Positions 23,441 through 34,426 are shown, numbered from the stretch's first letter. The stretch is DNA of 40,572 nt from Rhizopus sp. PT2906 (GCA_025529335.1 JAMYHX010000401.1:1-40572); one strand, 5' to 3'. Numbers and translations: made by a program. The notes: a model not told the origin generated them from the sequence alone.

Positions 23441-24704
23441 ATAAACTCCACTTTAATAATGAACCTCTTCTACTTGTATTACTTTCATGGTATTGGTGAG
23501 TTTTCAGAGCTTACGAAGTTCATATACTTTATCTTTTAGTCTTGCTGACATATCGCTTTTCTTTTTCTTTTTTGGTATCTTTCTAATATGCGTTAATATA
23601 GCATCTGTAATTAATAAGCATTATATCCACTTTATAAGTCATGCAGCAGCTTGGGCCAGTATATTGTAAATAAAAGCGACTTTCTTGAGGAGCCCCCGCA
23701 AAAAATCCTTAGGGGAGCGCCACACTCTCCACTCTTCGGGATATCAAATGTTAGGCGCTAATTACTACTTTTGGTAGTGGCGTCTTCAAGACTGTCATGC
23801 AAGTGTACGTCTTTCAATTCGTGCTTTCATTGTGAAAAGCAGACGATACATATAGCTGCCATCATTACGTCTATAGATAACCTTAAATCCCTGGCTATTA
23901 ATGTACTTAATTAAAGTCAAGGCAGCTTTAAATCCGCATTGCACGTTGTTTATGCCATGGGTGATTAAATTGTTAGAGCTTTGCTCAGCATTGATAAAGA
24001 CCTTGGACAACGTTTGTAGATAAATTATAAATTATTTCATTTTATTAAGCTTCGTAATATTGTCATACATGAATGATCACTTGACAAGTTTGCTTCATCA
24101 AGAAGATGAATGTGATATAGTTTGTTAGGTGAAGAGGACAAAAGCCTTCATTTCCCTTCTCTAGAGGCAAATGATGTAAGGGCAATCAATTTTAGCGCTT
24201 AGCCTGCATATTTGTATATCTCTGCACTATAATGTATTTGTTAGCAAGAACGGCAATGCTTGGAATAGGAGAAGAATCTTGTAGGTATTATTATTTTTTT
24301 TTTACTGCATGAGTCATCATCAAACATAATGCATCATTACTAGATGTAGTAATACATCGAGCATTCAATTTCCAAAGAGTGTTTTGATTGGTGAATAGTT
24401 ATATTTAATGCTTCGAATCTAGGAACAAGACAGAAAGTAGAAGCCGTATACAGAAAAAAAATTGATCCCTTCAGATAACAATTTGTTTCCCTTTTTAATG
24501 AAAGATTCACATTACTATCCAAACTTGGAAGATTTCTTGTATTGCTACTTGGCGCCCGTTATTTAATGTCGAGGGTACTTGACTGAATATAAACCGTTGA
24601 TCACACAAATAGATTAACATTGCATAAAAAATTACTTTAATATATATATGCAAAAGAGATGGTCAACATTTATTATTATTACTATTACTTTTATGGAAAA
24701 TAAA
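23441..24704. other. Intergenic region with a possible small coding remnant
   Basis: Mostly AT-rich. Near 23690-23790 there is a GC-richer patch (GAGGAGCCCCCGC, GGGGAGCGCCAC, GGTAGTGGCGTC) out of character with its surroundings. On the minus strand 23795-24010 encodes a protein-like stretch including THGINNVQCGFKAALTLIKYINSQ and YMYRLLFTMKARIERR. It has no start context or known family and is probably a fragment of a repeat-encoded protein. I see no complete gene. Confidence 0.35.
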
Positions 24705-26135
24705 CTAAGCCTGCTGAGGCTTTAGTTCTATATCTTTATACATCTGTTCATCTTCTTCGAGTTCAGGGTCAAACTGCTTGCGTGAAGTAACAAAACTTAT
24801 CCATGGAGCAATAACATCCATTTCTGATTTCAGTATGCCAATCATTGCAACACCTACTTGTTCTTCTGTCAATGGTTCGAATTCGCTTCCTGCAAAGTAA
24901 TAAGTCCAATAAGATATCGATGGAATTTTCACATAACTAACTCTTCCGGTATGGAGTTCGGTCAACGAACCTATGAGCCCATGAACCACAAGAATCTTTT
25001 GCGGATTGAGAACACTGTTGTCCCATAATATATAGTACCTTGTCTTCGAAACAATGTCGCAGGAGGTGAAATCACGGTAGATACGAAGATCATTAAAGTT
25101 GCGGAAACAAAAGTCATGTATATAACACCTTGCTTGATAATAGACATCCGCTATTTCAGATTGGATAAAGTAACCACCAGTCTTGAGCTTACTGATTACA
25201 TCTGTTTGTTCACTTGCTGATAACGGTAAATCTTTTATTTGTCTAATAACCCCTTCATCACTTCTGTCTATCTTATACCGTATCTTTATCACATTCAAGT
25301 CATCTTTTTTCGTATTCCATGACCATATCACCAAACGTAAGAAACACATTGCAAACTCAAGTCCTAGCCAGTAGTAGGTGTCAATCGGTGTCATCTTTTG
25401 GACAACCAAGTGCGAGCCTATGTAACCGCTGATGATGCCTAAAGCTGCAAGAAGACCTATAACATAACCAATGCGCCTGACAAACAAACTGCCAAAGTGA
25501 TAAGGCTCGAATAATTTCATATCAGAACGTTTAATGGTATAAAGTGAAGAGGATCCCGAGAACATGATCACAGCGTCAAACCAGCAGACGAAGGATGCCA
25601 CAAAGCTAGAGAATGTCAAGAGAAGAGGGTAATATATGTATGAGTCAGATGAATTAGAGGAATCTTCAAGGTATAGTAATAAGGTTCTATAGTGAGGCAC
25701 ATATGGTATAAAGTTGAAGCAGGATAAGATAAAGCACGAAGCAAAAGCGCCTATCCAGGTAGATCTATCATAGCCTGGCACACGTATGCATATCCTGACA
25801 TTTTGTTCATGCAAGCGGTCTTTTTTATTTGGCGACAATTCATTTGTTATGTCACGTATTATTTTGTCTATTCTGTACTTGTCAAATTTTATGATTTCAA
25901 TGCCCAAATTTTTGGCAATATTTGGAGGAAGAAACGACTTTAGGATATGTCTTGCAAGACCAAGGGCTCCAAACATTGACATGCCGCATGCAGCAGGAAA
26001 CAAATACCCCATAGTCAGCGCCAATCCGGCATTTGCATCACATATATCAGTTCCAAACATTGCAGCCACAGCAGCCACATCTTGAATGCCAGAAGCAAAA
26101 ACCGAGCCAAATGATGTAGAATTGTTATCAGCCAT
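24705..26135 (-). CDS. Intronless polytopic membrane protein of unknown function (476 aa)
   Basis: A single open frame from ATG 26135. By eye there are about six hydrophobic segments: roughly residues 15-33, 43-65, 134-155, 178-203, 232-255 and 262-285. They are followed by a soluble C-terminal region of about 190 residues with many aromatic and charged positions and an acidic end (DPELEEDEQMYKDIELK). The segment between helices 2 and 3 is charged. I do not recognise the family; it shows no transporter or channel motif I can name. Being intronless, it stands out from its intron-rich neighbours, which could indicate retroposition, transfer or simply a lineage-specific family. An adenine/guanine-rich tract precedes the start on the coding strand's template side. 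Confidence 0.75.
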   Translation of the reverse strand: MADNNSTSFGSVFASGIQDVAAVAAMFGTDICDANAGLALTMGYLFPAACGMSMFGALGLARHILKSFLPPNIAKNLGIEIIKFDKYRIDKIIRDITNELSPNKKDRLHEQNVRICIRVPGYDRSTWIGAFASCFILSCFNFIPYVPHYRTLLLYLEDSSNSSDSYIYYPLLLTFSSFVASFVCWFDAVIMFSGSSSLYTIKRSDMKLFEPYHFGSLFVRRIGYVIGLLAALGIISGYIGSHLVVQKMTPIDTYYWLGLEFAMCFLRLVIWSWNTKKDDLNVIKIRYKIDRSDEGVIRQIKDLPLSASEQTDVISKLKTGGYFIQSEIADVYYQARCYIHDFCFRNFNDLRIYRDFTSCDIVSKTRYYILWDNSVLNPQKILVVHGLIGSLTELHTGRVSYVKIPSISYWTYYFAGSEFEPLTEEQVGVAMIGILKSEMDVIAPWISFVTSRKQFDPELEEDEQMYKDIELKPQQA

Positions 26136-26822
26136 ACAAAAATGAGAGAAAAAAGGAGGGAAAAGTGCGCGCAAGAGAGAAATAAGAAAAAAGGGGTAAA
26201 GAAAGAAGAGGAAAAAGAAAGAGGCTATTGCTTTTTATATTTATATTCAAATGAGAAGGTGAATGATAGGACAATTGTCACACGCTTCCCCTTTTTTTAT
26301 CGTTCATCTTTTACTATGCTAGTATCCTTTCATTTTCTGTCACACAATTATTCTAAGTCACTCTCACCTATTTATTACATAGGACTGTTTTCTTTTTTCG
26401 CGGACTGCTGAGCATAATGACTTTTTTTGGTGGTCAATGTGTTCATGTATATGTAAATTTCCAACAGTTCAAAAAATCTATCCCACTTACTTTCCGTGTC
26501 ATGATTGCGAAAGCTTCGAAAAATGTCATCTAAGGAGAAGAAGAGCAATATTGTCCAAGCCAGACAGGTATACCGAATTTTACAGTATGTACTTTATGAT
26601 TACTCCGAGATATCAGATATGTAGTGCTGACATCACTATAATGCGCCACTTTTCATCATATTATATCACAGATAGCCGAGAGGCTTTCTCTCATTGCAAG
26701 TTTCTGTTGATCAACAAGTAATTGTGGGGTTTTTGTATGCTCTGTTTGTATTAAAGTGCAGTATGTTACACGTGTTTTTCGCTGATCACCTTTTTCGGGA
26801 AATATACTGATTAGGTAATACA

Positions 26823-26961
26823 CTTCCGATACGTATAAACTGCTTTCAGAAGGGATTTTCCTGTATTTTACAGATGCTAGGACGCAAAATATCTTCAAAG
26901 TGGCAACGCCAATATAATGGCTACTCTTTAAAATGACATAATTAACCAAACTGAAGCAAAG
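26823..26961. repeat. Diverged dispersed repeat B, copy 1
   Basis: Aligns by eye in direct orientation to 39542-39677. Shared blocks are CTTC.GAT.CGTATAAACT, CTTTCAGAAGG, TCCTGTATTTT.CAG, and TACTCTTTAAAATGAC followed by TTAAC..ACCAA..T.AAGCAA. Identity over the span is moderate. The two copies lie on either side of the palindrome but are not mirror images of each other. Confidence 0.6.
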
Positions 26962-27011
26962 CTCAATTGAACTAATCAAACATTGAAGATCGCCATTTGC
27001 TGACATTAAAA

Positions 27012-27013
<2 letters not shown>

Positions 27014-27054
<41 letters not shown>
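27014..27054. repeat. 41-bp T homopolymer
   Basis: An uninterrupted run of 41 T. A run of the same length is at 39170-39210. It could be the complement of a poly(A) tail left by a retroposed sequence on the minus strand, or a plain homopolymer; run lengths in an assembly are unreliable. Confidence 0.85.
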
Positions 27055-27056
<2 letters not shown>

Positions 27057-27535
27057 ATAATGAAAAATTGTTTTGTAAGTAAGGGTCAATAATGATACCA
27101 ATATGCGCACTTATTTTTTTTTTCGATTTGTATGGATTTAATTGGCCAGTATAAAAGCTTATTTATAATGCGGCTAGTAAATTGTTGTAAAATTTGTATT
27201 TGAAATTAAAATAAATAAAATTATCTCATTCTCCTATTATAATCTGTAACCTCGTTCTCCGCCATAATACACAATTTTGTCTGTCCTGAAAAAAAAAAAA
27301 AAAAATAAATAAATGGCGATTCTCTTTCGAGTTAGCCGAATTCGATCATATCATTTACCGAGCAATTGATTAATTATTACTATGCTAATATGTACTGCTG
27401 CTGCTCTTTCCAGTGTTTTGGAATCAAGAGGGCTTTTGGGCGATTCAACATGTTTCTTACAAGTGTCGTATTAAATTCTCAACAATTCCTGGATCAAATT
27501 CTTCTATTAGATCATAGTCATCCTTATAGTGAAAA

Positions 27536-27735
27536 CACTACATACACCGGAAGTTAGACTAATCCTACGGACGCCACCTCTACTCACTACCTGTGCGTCA
27601 AGCTAAACATAACTTTATAAAGTCGCCATCTTGGTTTGTGTTTCTGTTCAAGAAGAGGAGATAAAAGAGAAATGTTGTTATTGCTATATTTATTCTAATT
27701 TTATGTTATCAGTTAGATCAACAAAGGCCACTTTT
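27536..27735. repeat. Diverged dispersed repeat, copy 2
   Basis: Partner of 1835-2075, same orientation. It begins CACTACATACACCGG and runs into the C-terminal codons of the minus-strand frame at 27690-27998. The CACTAC motif also recurs at the end of its first ~65 bp. A shorter related stretch at 14015-14050 lacks about 25 bp of the middle. Confidence 0.65.
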
Positions 27736-27998
27736 GATAGATTCGTTTTTGCATTATTTAGCCTATTTTCTGGTGCATGTAATACCGGCCATTTAATTGA
27801 CCCAATAGCTTTAATCAGTTCATTAGCACTTTGTGACAGTACCATTTCTTCGGTTTTAAGAGATGGGCCTGTATCATCATAATCTTCTTCGGTAACATGC
27901 TCTTTCAATGTCTTGATGCCTGAGATTCTCATAATTAGCCTCCTTCTTACCCCTTGTACATGTCCGATATTTTTCAATGCTTTCCAAAGAATCTTCAT
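27690..27998 (-). pseudogene. Coding fragment carried by the dispersed repeat
   Basis: A 102-codon open frame that includes EEMVLSQSANELIKAIGSIKWPVLHA and ends VDLTDNIKLE. The ending is shared, in decayed form, with repeat copy 1 near 2040-2075. This shows the frame belongs to a repeated element and not to a unique gene. The start is arbitrary and the 5' part is missing or decayed. I do not recognise the family. Confidence 0.4.
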
Positions 27999-28134
27999 TT
28001 TCGATTCTTCAAATATCCTTCTTTAGTCACAATTTTCAATTCCTATATCAGTTATATTATCAGTTTACAGTACAAATGTACAGTCTCTTGGTCTAATCAA
28101 GTTTGTACTTTGATGAATATTGTTCTTTTCCGTG

Positions 28135-30312
28135 TTAAAAGAAAAATGATTAGCCTTTCTTGTATATGAAAATACAGTAGACCATATACAAGTGAATGAA
28201 ATGGCCTTGACAACAACATCCAGTTTAGAACTTCAATGGCAATGGACGAATAAGTCAAGTTTCAAGAACATACGAGACGGAAAGACACGGAAAATTTAGG
28301 GGGATGTCAAGAAGGAAGGAAAATAGGGAGCGGAAGGGGACACTACTAGCCGAGACTGTATGCATAGTTAACTTGGAACATTTATGTATGTTTATATTAA
28401 AGGACACACAAAAGAATATTACACGTACACATTTATGAGAACATTAAGAAAGTTGTAATATTTGTTAAGATAAAGTATTAAAACGTAAAAGTCAATGGGA
28501 CAAAGAATAATCTGTTTAATTTTCTACACTTTGTGGGGTTACATTTAATGTCAAAGTGTTACCCTTGCAGTTATATCTCAATGACTCTTCTAGATCACTT
28601 ATATAAGTGAGTCTATAAATTGATATATGTCATGTGGACGGTGTATCTAGTGTGCAAATACCACAGAAGTAAAAGTCAAAAAGCAGCCACTATGACATCC
28701 TGACACAATAGTAATTGAACACACAGTAAGCGATCTTTGCAAACGGGTTTGAATGGCTGTTTATAAGCTTTATCAGAGAAAAGAGTCAAGTTAGTCAATG
28801 ATAACAAAGAGCTTGCTTATGCTATAGAGTTTTGAAGAGGCCGTGTGTAGACAAAAGAGTGTATTGAGAATAAAAGGATTTCCCTGCGCGGTCAGTGTCC
28901 ATTGGCGAAGCTAGGCTACCATATGTATATGTATCGAAGCATTATTTTAAAAGAAAAATGGAGAGATCTACTGATATTCAAGTCCCTGTTATTTCTGCTC
29001 ACAAGGTTAAATCAAATGCAAAGAGAAATCACAACTGAGTTTATTGAGGACATGTATTCGTCACTTTGTGAGAGGATCCCCGTAGAGCATCCAGCGATCC
29101 TCTTATTATACTTTTACAAACAAGCAAACAAAAGGGCTTTACAAGACGCTTCTTCAAAATAAGCCAGCACTTGATAAAACGATAGTATCAGATTTTATTA
29201 TAGTTTATCTTTACAAATACATATATACTTACACACACATTTGCCCGACTTTCCTTTTGTACATTATTGGTATAGATAGATATATAAACTCAAGTACGAA
29301 ATACATGTACCAGTTTAAGTATAGCCTCGCGACAGATGGGACACTCATTCTTTGTCTCTATCAGCTATACACACATACACACGCATATACGCATATACTC
29401 ATGAGTCTCTTTTTTCTTTCTTCACTTCTCTCTTTCTTTCTTTTTTTTTTTTTCTTACCTTTTTTGCACAATCCATACAAGAGACCATATGTCCACAATC
29501 AAGAAATACACAATTTTGTTCAGCATCCAGACATATACGGCATAATGTGTCATCTCTTGTGTTGTCTTGACTTTGGCTCTGCTTATGTTGTTCAATTAAT
29601 CTATTTACAAGTTTGACTAGCTCAGCTTTTTCAATCACATGAGACTGTTCTACAAAGTTTGCTTTCAGAAGAGCCTTTAATGTGCGCACAGAGAGCGAAG
29701 AAGGGTCCATTTTAGCTTTTACAATGTCATTAAGTGAAAGCAGATCGTTAGAAGACGGAGGAGATGCAGACTGGGATCTTTGTGTATTCATATGATGTTG
29801 TGGTTGTGGAGGTGCCTGATATCTTGGTTGTTGTGGTTGTGGTTGTGGGGGAGTATAAAAAGGGGGTTGTCTTTGTTGCTGTTGCTGCCGTTGTTGCTGC
29901 TGCTGCCGTTGTTGCTGCTGTTGTTGCTGCTGTTGTCGTTGTGGTTGCTTCGATGAAGGCGTAAATAAATCCTGAACCATATTTGAAAATGAAAACAAAG
30001 GTGTATCATTGCTGCTGCTACTACTACTACTACTACTATTACTGTTACTATTGTTACTTCCGTTATTACTTTTCTCGGCTCCGGATAGTCTATGACGCCT
30101 GTTTCTGTAAAAGAGTTCACTCTCATCAGATATAGGTCTTGTATTAAATATGATTCGAACCAGATCATCCTTTTCGATAGCAGTCTTAGCAGGCAAGTTG
30201 TAAGCTTGAATGTATTCTTTCAACTCTTTCAATGGTAGCTGTAATAACTCGTTTGAATTCATATTTTGCATTCTTATCAATTTGTCGCAAGTATTACAAC
30301 ACCTCACAGGGC

Positions 30313-30352
<40 letters not shown>

Positions 30353-31680
30353 AATACACACTTTATATTAAACAAACCCCCTTCCCCACTTACTTGTTAT
30401 AACCAAACTTCTTGAGTGAATGCCGATTACCTGAGCAATTGCTACAGACGATACCACCTTTGTTAATGATATAAGTAAGCCTTTTCTTTCTAAAAAACAA
30501 ACCTTACCACAGTTACGGCAAAAGTACTTTTGACGAAAGATATTAAAGACAGCTTGACATTCTATGCAATGTTTGGCCTCATTAAGTGGCTTTAGCTTGG
30601 GTATATGGAATACACCACCGGGACCTAGTGTTTCTTGATTCTGTGACAATGCTGTAAAATAAAAGAAAAAGAACGAGGAAAAATGGAAAAGAATGGAAAA
30701 ATGACCACACACATTGTTATATTTTTTTATAATCTAAAATTAGACTTTTTTTTTTATTTTTACACCAAAAATAAAATAAAAGGGTACATTTACCAATCAA
30801 TTATTCAATAATTCTTCAGTATTGATCAACAATGATGACTCTGGATATTATGTAAGAAGGATCTACATGCTTACAAATGTGACAACATGAAAATAAACGT
30901 CCTAGCTCCAAAACAATGCACATTTGAAGAGGCAAAGACGATCTCCGTGTCCCTTCACAGTGCCAGCAGTACCAGTCCACGTTATTTTCGGCAGCAGATT
31001 ATAAATTGTACTTATATTGAACTGGTAAACAAGCTGGCTACGTTTTTAAGCCAAGATTAGTCAATCCACAAAAGCATGAGATATGCTTATGGTTGAGCTT
31101 TGACAGGATAGGTGTTATTAGACGTATCTACCAGGAAAATACCGATTGCGTCAAGGCGATTGGTCGAAGACGAACCTTGAATGCCCATAGAGGATCATTT
31201 AGAACAAAAAATGGGGAGGGGGGGGATCAATATGCATCTCATTATCTGCCGAAAACATGAAATACGAGAACGCAATTCCCACAAAAATAATGGATACGGA
31301 CGGTACGAAGCTGGTGATTGGAATAAAAAGCGTTTAATGCATTGGTCAGCCCAGAAGCTGGACTAAGCATCGTATCCTTTTATCTGAACGACAGCTCCTG
31401 CGTAAAAGGTACTTCCACCTTTATGGCTTGGAAAGGAACATCTGAAATTTCTCAACCCAACAGCACAGTATATGAATCTTCAGACTCAACCTTGTCCCTG
31501 CCATCTTATGAGCCTCCTTGTCAGAATATAGACTCAGTTGGAGGATGTTTATTGACAACAGCTTTATTTAATTGTCAGTTAATTGATAATAAAAAAATAT
31601 ATCATATTCTTTCTAGTTTTCTGCATATTTTTTAGTTTGTGAACCCGCAAAGAAAGAAACAGAGAAAGTACAGTAGATAT

Positions 31681-31719
<39 letters not shown>

Positions 31720-31843
31720 CACACACTTGAAAAAAGGAGGGACACAGACTGGTCTGATACAGCAACACATTCCACCTTGTAGGTATTGCTGGTCGTTCCT
31801 ACACCAATTCCAGTTGACTTCAATCAGACTCCAGATGTGGTAT
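28135..31843. repeat. Left arm of a perfect 3.7-kb inverted repeat
   Basis: 3,709 bp, reverse complement of 34264-37972. Every open frame in one arm is present with identical sequence in the other, and all coordinate pairs sum to 66107, so there is no net indel even in the A33 run (31685-31717) and the (TA)n run (about 30318-30349). The arm carries the FYVE-SAP-RING gene. It also carries an open frame at 28902-29162 with a plausible protein C-terminus (IPVEHPAILLLYFYKQANKRAL), and near 31190-31640 decayed coding-like stretches. Nothing recognisable lies in 28174-28900. The outer edge is at TTAAAAG; the inner edge is where the DIRS interior begins. Confidence 0.95.
29290..30714 (-). CDS. RNF34/RFFL-like FYVE-SAP-RING E3 ubiquitin ligase, left-arm copy
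   Basis: Exons 30714-30711, 30651-30508, 30457-30394, 30311-29459 and 29364-29290, 379 residues. An FYVE-type zinc finger occupies residues 28-80 (CIEC, CRNC, VCSNC, CCNTC: eight ligands). SAP-like helices follow (LLQLPLKELKEYIQAYNLP, and later VRTLKALLKANFVEQS), separated by Ser and Gln-rich linkers (nine-Gln and shorter runs). A C3HC4 RING closes the protein from residue 328 (CRIC, CGHMVSC, CPIC) and ends at the C-terminus. This layout is that of animal RNF34/RFFL (CARP) ligases, which act at endosomal membranes. The first exon holds only ATG plus one base with a GTGTGG donor, so the start is the weakest point. Identical to the right-arm copy. Confidence 0.82.
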
Positions 31844-32870
31844 TGTTCTCCGTAATAGAAGAAAAAATTGATTCATTGATGGTGGTGCTATCCGCTTGTT
31901 GGTGTGGTGGTTTGAGATAAAACCTTTCAAATATGTTTGCTTCTTAGCTCCAATGGGCGTGTTGTTTGATTTTTTGGATATCCGTGCCAAGTTGAAAAGC
32001 TTTGGTGCTACTTGCTGATCGTAGTGTATGAGGGCCATAAATATTTGTATTAATGCCTGCTGCCTTCATGTTTCTCTTCACAATGTTAGCGGCTGTTACA
32101 GGACTGACAGACTTTATCTTCTCTGGTTGGGCAATGTTGGCAAGAAAGAGTGTATGGTCTGCTGGTAATTTTGATCGCAATGATCAGGTCTTCTTCATAA
32201 ACTCAAGCGTGGTTCTTACTGGGCACAAATGTGATAGGCTAATCGTTCCAAGTTTTGCTACTTTTGACTGGCTTTCCTTAGGTTGACGGATATGTAATGC
32301 CATTCCAGTAACAATTTGCGTTATTGAACTTCCTTCATTTATATAGCTGAATTCAATGTCTCGTGCTTGAAGCGTACCAATGTCACAACGAGGTCTCCAC
32401 ATCATAGCTATGCAGAATAGTAAGATCGTCTTTTTTTGCAGTTGAGGTAACGATAAAGTGTCATTATTGCTGTAGTCTTTCACCATGTATTGAAGGAGGA
32501 TGTCAAGGTCCTATGTTTCCAATTGCTGTTTCTTGGGAAGAATAACTTCAGATCTTTTCTTTGCTGCAAAAAATTCTAGAATCAATGGGTGTTGTGCTAA
32601 AGGCGGCTTGTCTTTGTGAACTATTTTAAATACTGATCCAATTGAAGAATGAATCACATTCAGGTATTGATATGAATAATGCTGCGTTGGACTAAAAACT
32701 TCAGGATGTTCTTCGGTTCATACTGTAAATTGTTGATCGCTGACTGCTGCTTCTTACACCATGAGGTCCACAACGACCATCCGCGGTTGTACAACTGGTG
32801 AGTCTCCTTGCAATGGGACTGTTGTAAAAATCTGTTTGTTAATTCATCTATACCGTCTTGCGTATTGAAG
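31824..32870 (-). pseudogene. Tyrosine recombinase of the DIRS-like element, inactivated
   Basis: The core-binding part contains LTNRFLQQSHCKETHQLYNRGW. The catalytic part shows the family residues in order: MMWRPRCDIGTL (Arg), PHTLRSASSTKA (His-x-x-Arg), HAHWS (His/Trp) and FERFYLKP (nucleophilic Tyr). The reading frame is broken by a single-base shift near 32690 and stop codons at 32511-32513 (TAG), 32184-32186 (TGA) and 31944-31946 (TAA). In DIRS elements this enzyme inserts a circular DNA intermediate without target duplication. This copy cannot encode it. Confidence 0.8.
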
Positions 32871-32961
32871 GTCTTGATAATTTCCAGGCGGTCAGGTTCC
32901 ATTTCTTGTTGATTGGTATGATCAAGGGAGGCTCTTTCGTCAGTGTTAGAATCATTGGGTA

Positions 32962-33498
32962 TCAAAATTGAGTCTTCCAATACGGTGTCATAAGTATGAC
33001 GTCCTGTACTTTCTGGCGATTGAACATGTGAAGTACTTTTGGAATTAATTTCCAAGGAGGTTGAAGGTAGAGGCCCTGCCTTGGCCAAATCTGCTGAAAT
33101 GCGTCCACTGCTGTTGCTGCTGGATCCGGGTGTAAGCTCCAGATTTTCGGCAATAGGTTGTTGTGACGGGCTACAAAAGCGTCTATGGTGCATTGGCCCC
33201 ATTTGCTTTGAATCAGCTGAAGCCATTTTGTTGGTAATTTCCATTCGTATAAAGGTGTTGTGCGTCTGCTCAATCGATCTGCTTGAATGTTGGTTACACC
33301 CGGTATGTGCTGAAAGTGAATCTTGAGGTTAAACTGGTTGATGAGCTCTTGAATCTGAAGTGCCAAGTCTTGCAGATAAATTGAGTTGGTTCCTCCGAGT
33401 TTTTTACGTATTTTAAAACGATGACGCTGCCTGTATATATATTGATGGTTGAGTTTGCGGCGCTTGGTGTGTGCAGTTGAAGTGAAAACAAGATCGTC
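32962..33498 (-). pseudogene. RNase H-domain remnant of the DIRS-like element
   Basis: Two overlapping frames together give NIYTGSVIVLKYVK, then LQDLALQIQELINQF, IHFQHIPGVTNIQADRLSRR, and the linker WGQCTIDAFVARHNN...P.IWS typical of DIRS and Ty3-type elements between RNase H and the next domain. The frame shifts at an A run near 33410. The position that is normally the second catalytic Asp in the IYTDS motif reads Gly (GGC, 33429-33431). The N-terminal half of RNase H and all of the reverse transcriptase are missing. Confidence 0.75.
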
Positions 33499-34167
33499 TC
33501 AAATGTTGGTTGCTCGTTGAATAACTGCTGCTTCGAAACGTACTTGAGATATCTTTTCAACGGTTCCTTGAGAGAAGGCTAAGCGTTTATTCTCTTCTGA
33601 TTGTTCTTCAAGGTATTTGAGTGATTGAGGGAGTCTAAGAGCCTTTGTTGCGAGGTTTCTTACTTCGGCGTCGATGCTCTTTGCTGTTTGAAACGAATAA
33701 TCCGCCAATTTTCAAGCCTTTTCCACGACGTCTGTGAAGGTCGTTGTATCGCCTCAGTTGGTGCTAATGAGCTCCAGTTCTTCAAAGAGCTCTGAAACTG
33801 CTTTTGCTGCGTGTCGAAACTTATCGGCGTCTTTGCAGCGCTGCTGAGTGACTTGGAAGGCATCAACTTAGTATTTTTTGAGCAGCGGAACAAAGGATTT
33901 GTTGATTGTTTCGGGCGTTGTACATTCATTATCTTCATAGTGAGGTAGGTCTCTGACATAGCATTTGAGCTTCTTTTCCATTGCATACGTGGTAGTCTCC
34001 TCCAGATCTGAAAGTATTGCTGCGGGGATTACCGTGAGTACATCCTCTTTGTTCTCAGCTTCTTCCGTACGAAAACGAGTTGCGAACTGTTGGTAGAGCA
34101 GTTCTAATTGCTTGGATGGTAAGTTAAATTCTGTATTTCCATTTCTATCGTGTATGGTATTCTCCAT
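33499..34167 (-). pseudogene. gag-like ORF of the DIRS-like element, interrupted
   Basis: Starts at ATG 34167 (MENTIHDRNGNTEFNLPSK) about 97 bp inside the element end. It stays in one frame through LADYSFQTAKSIDAEVRNLA and EENKRLAFSQGTVEKI to near 33500, but three stops interrupt it: TAA 33868-33870, TGA 33754-33756 and TGA 33712-33714. All lie in the same frame with no shifts, so decay here is by point changes. The assignment as gag rests on its position before RNase H and on its helical, charged character. Confidence 0.6.
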
Positions 34168-34263
34168 AACAATAACCCCGGTGCACGGCTTAGAAAAGGA
34201 TAAAGAAACATGATGTTTAATTTTATATTATTTCGAATAAATAAAGCACGGCTCGAAGAGCTT

Positions 34264-34387
34264 ATACCACATCTGGAGTCTGATTGAAGTCAACTGGAAT
34301 TGGTGTAGGAACGACCAGCAATACCTACAAGGTGGAATGTGTTGCTGTATCAGACCAGTCTGTGTCCCTCCTTTTTTCAAGTGTGTG

Positions 34388-34426
<39 letters not shown>

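Larger units (their letters stand above)
26136..28134. other. Repeat-rich intergenic region left of the palindrome
   Basis: No intact gene is seen. It contains a diverged repeat (26823-26961), a 41-bp T run (27014-27054), a second T/A-rich stretch near 27288-27310, dispersed repeat copy 2 (27536-27735) and a minus-strand coding fragment (27690-27998). The last ~175 bp are diverged inverted homology to 37973-38091. Confidence 0.5.
31718..34389 (-). mobile_element. Decayed DIRS-like tyrosine-recombinase retroelement
   Basis: Minus-strand order: gag-like remnant, RNase H remnant, tyrosine recombinase, the DIRS order, but with no reverse transcriptase between gag and RNase H. So about 1.5-2 kb of interior appears deleted (estimate from family layout). 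The unique part is 31844-34263. Sequence at both ends is inverted (ATACCACATCTGGAGTC at 34264 and its complement at 31843), as expected for DIRS inverted terminal repeats. The recombinase frame ends inside one of them. The outer limits given here stop at the A/T homopolymer and are a guess, because the identity continues for 3.6 kb more. Confidence 0.75.

Noticed and set aside
28902..29162. Arm-encoded frame ending ALQDASSK as a confident gene
   Set aside because: The C-terminus looks protein-like, but no start, upstream exon or family could be fixed, and identity between arms only reflects the duplication.
29764..29964. Val/Ala-rich frame over the Gln repeats (and its mirror at 36143-36343)
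   Set aside because: It is the antisense shadow of CAG/CAA repeats in the RING gene.
31632..31823. Phe-run frame at the arm/loop edge (and its mirror at 34284-34475) as a small gene
   Set aside because: It is produced by translating the A33/T33 homopolymer and the DIRS terminal region.
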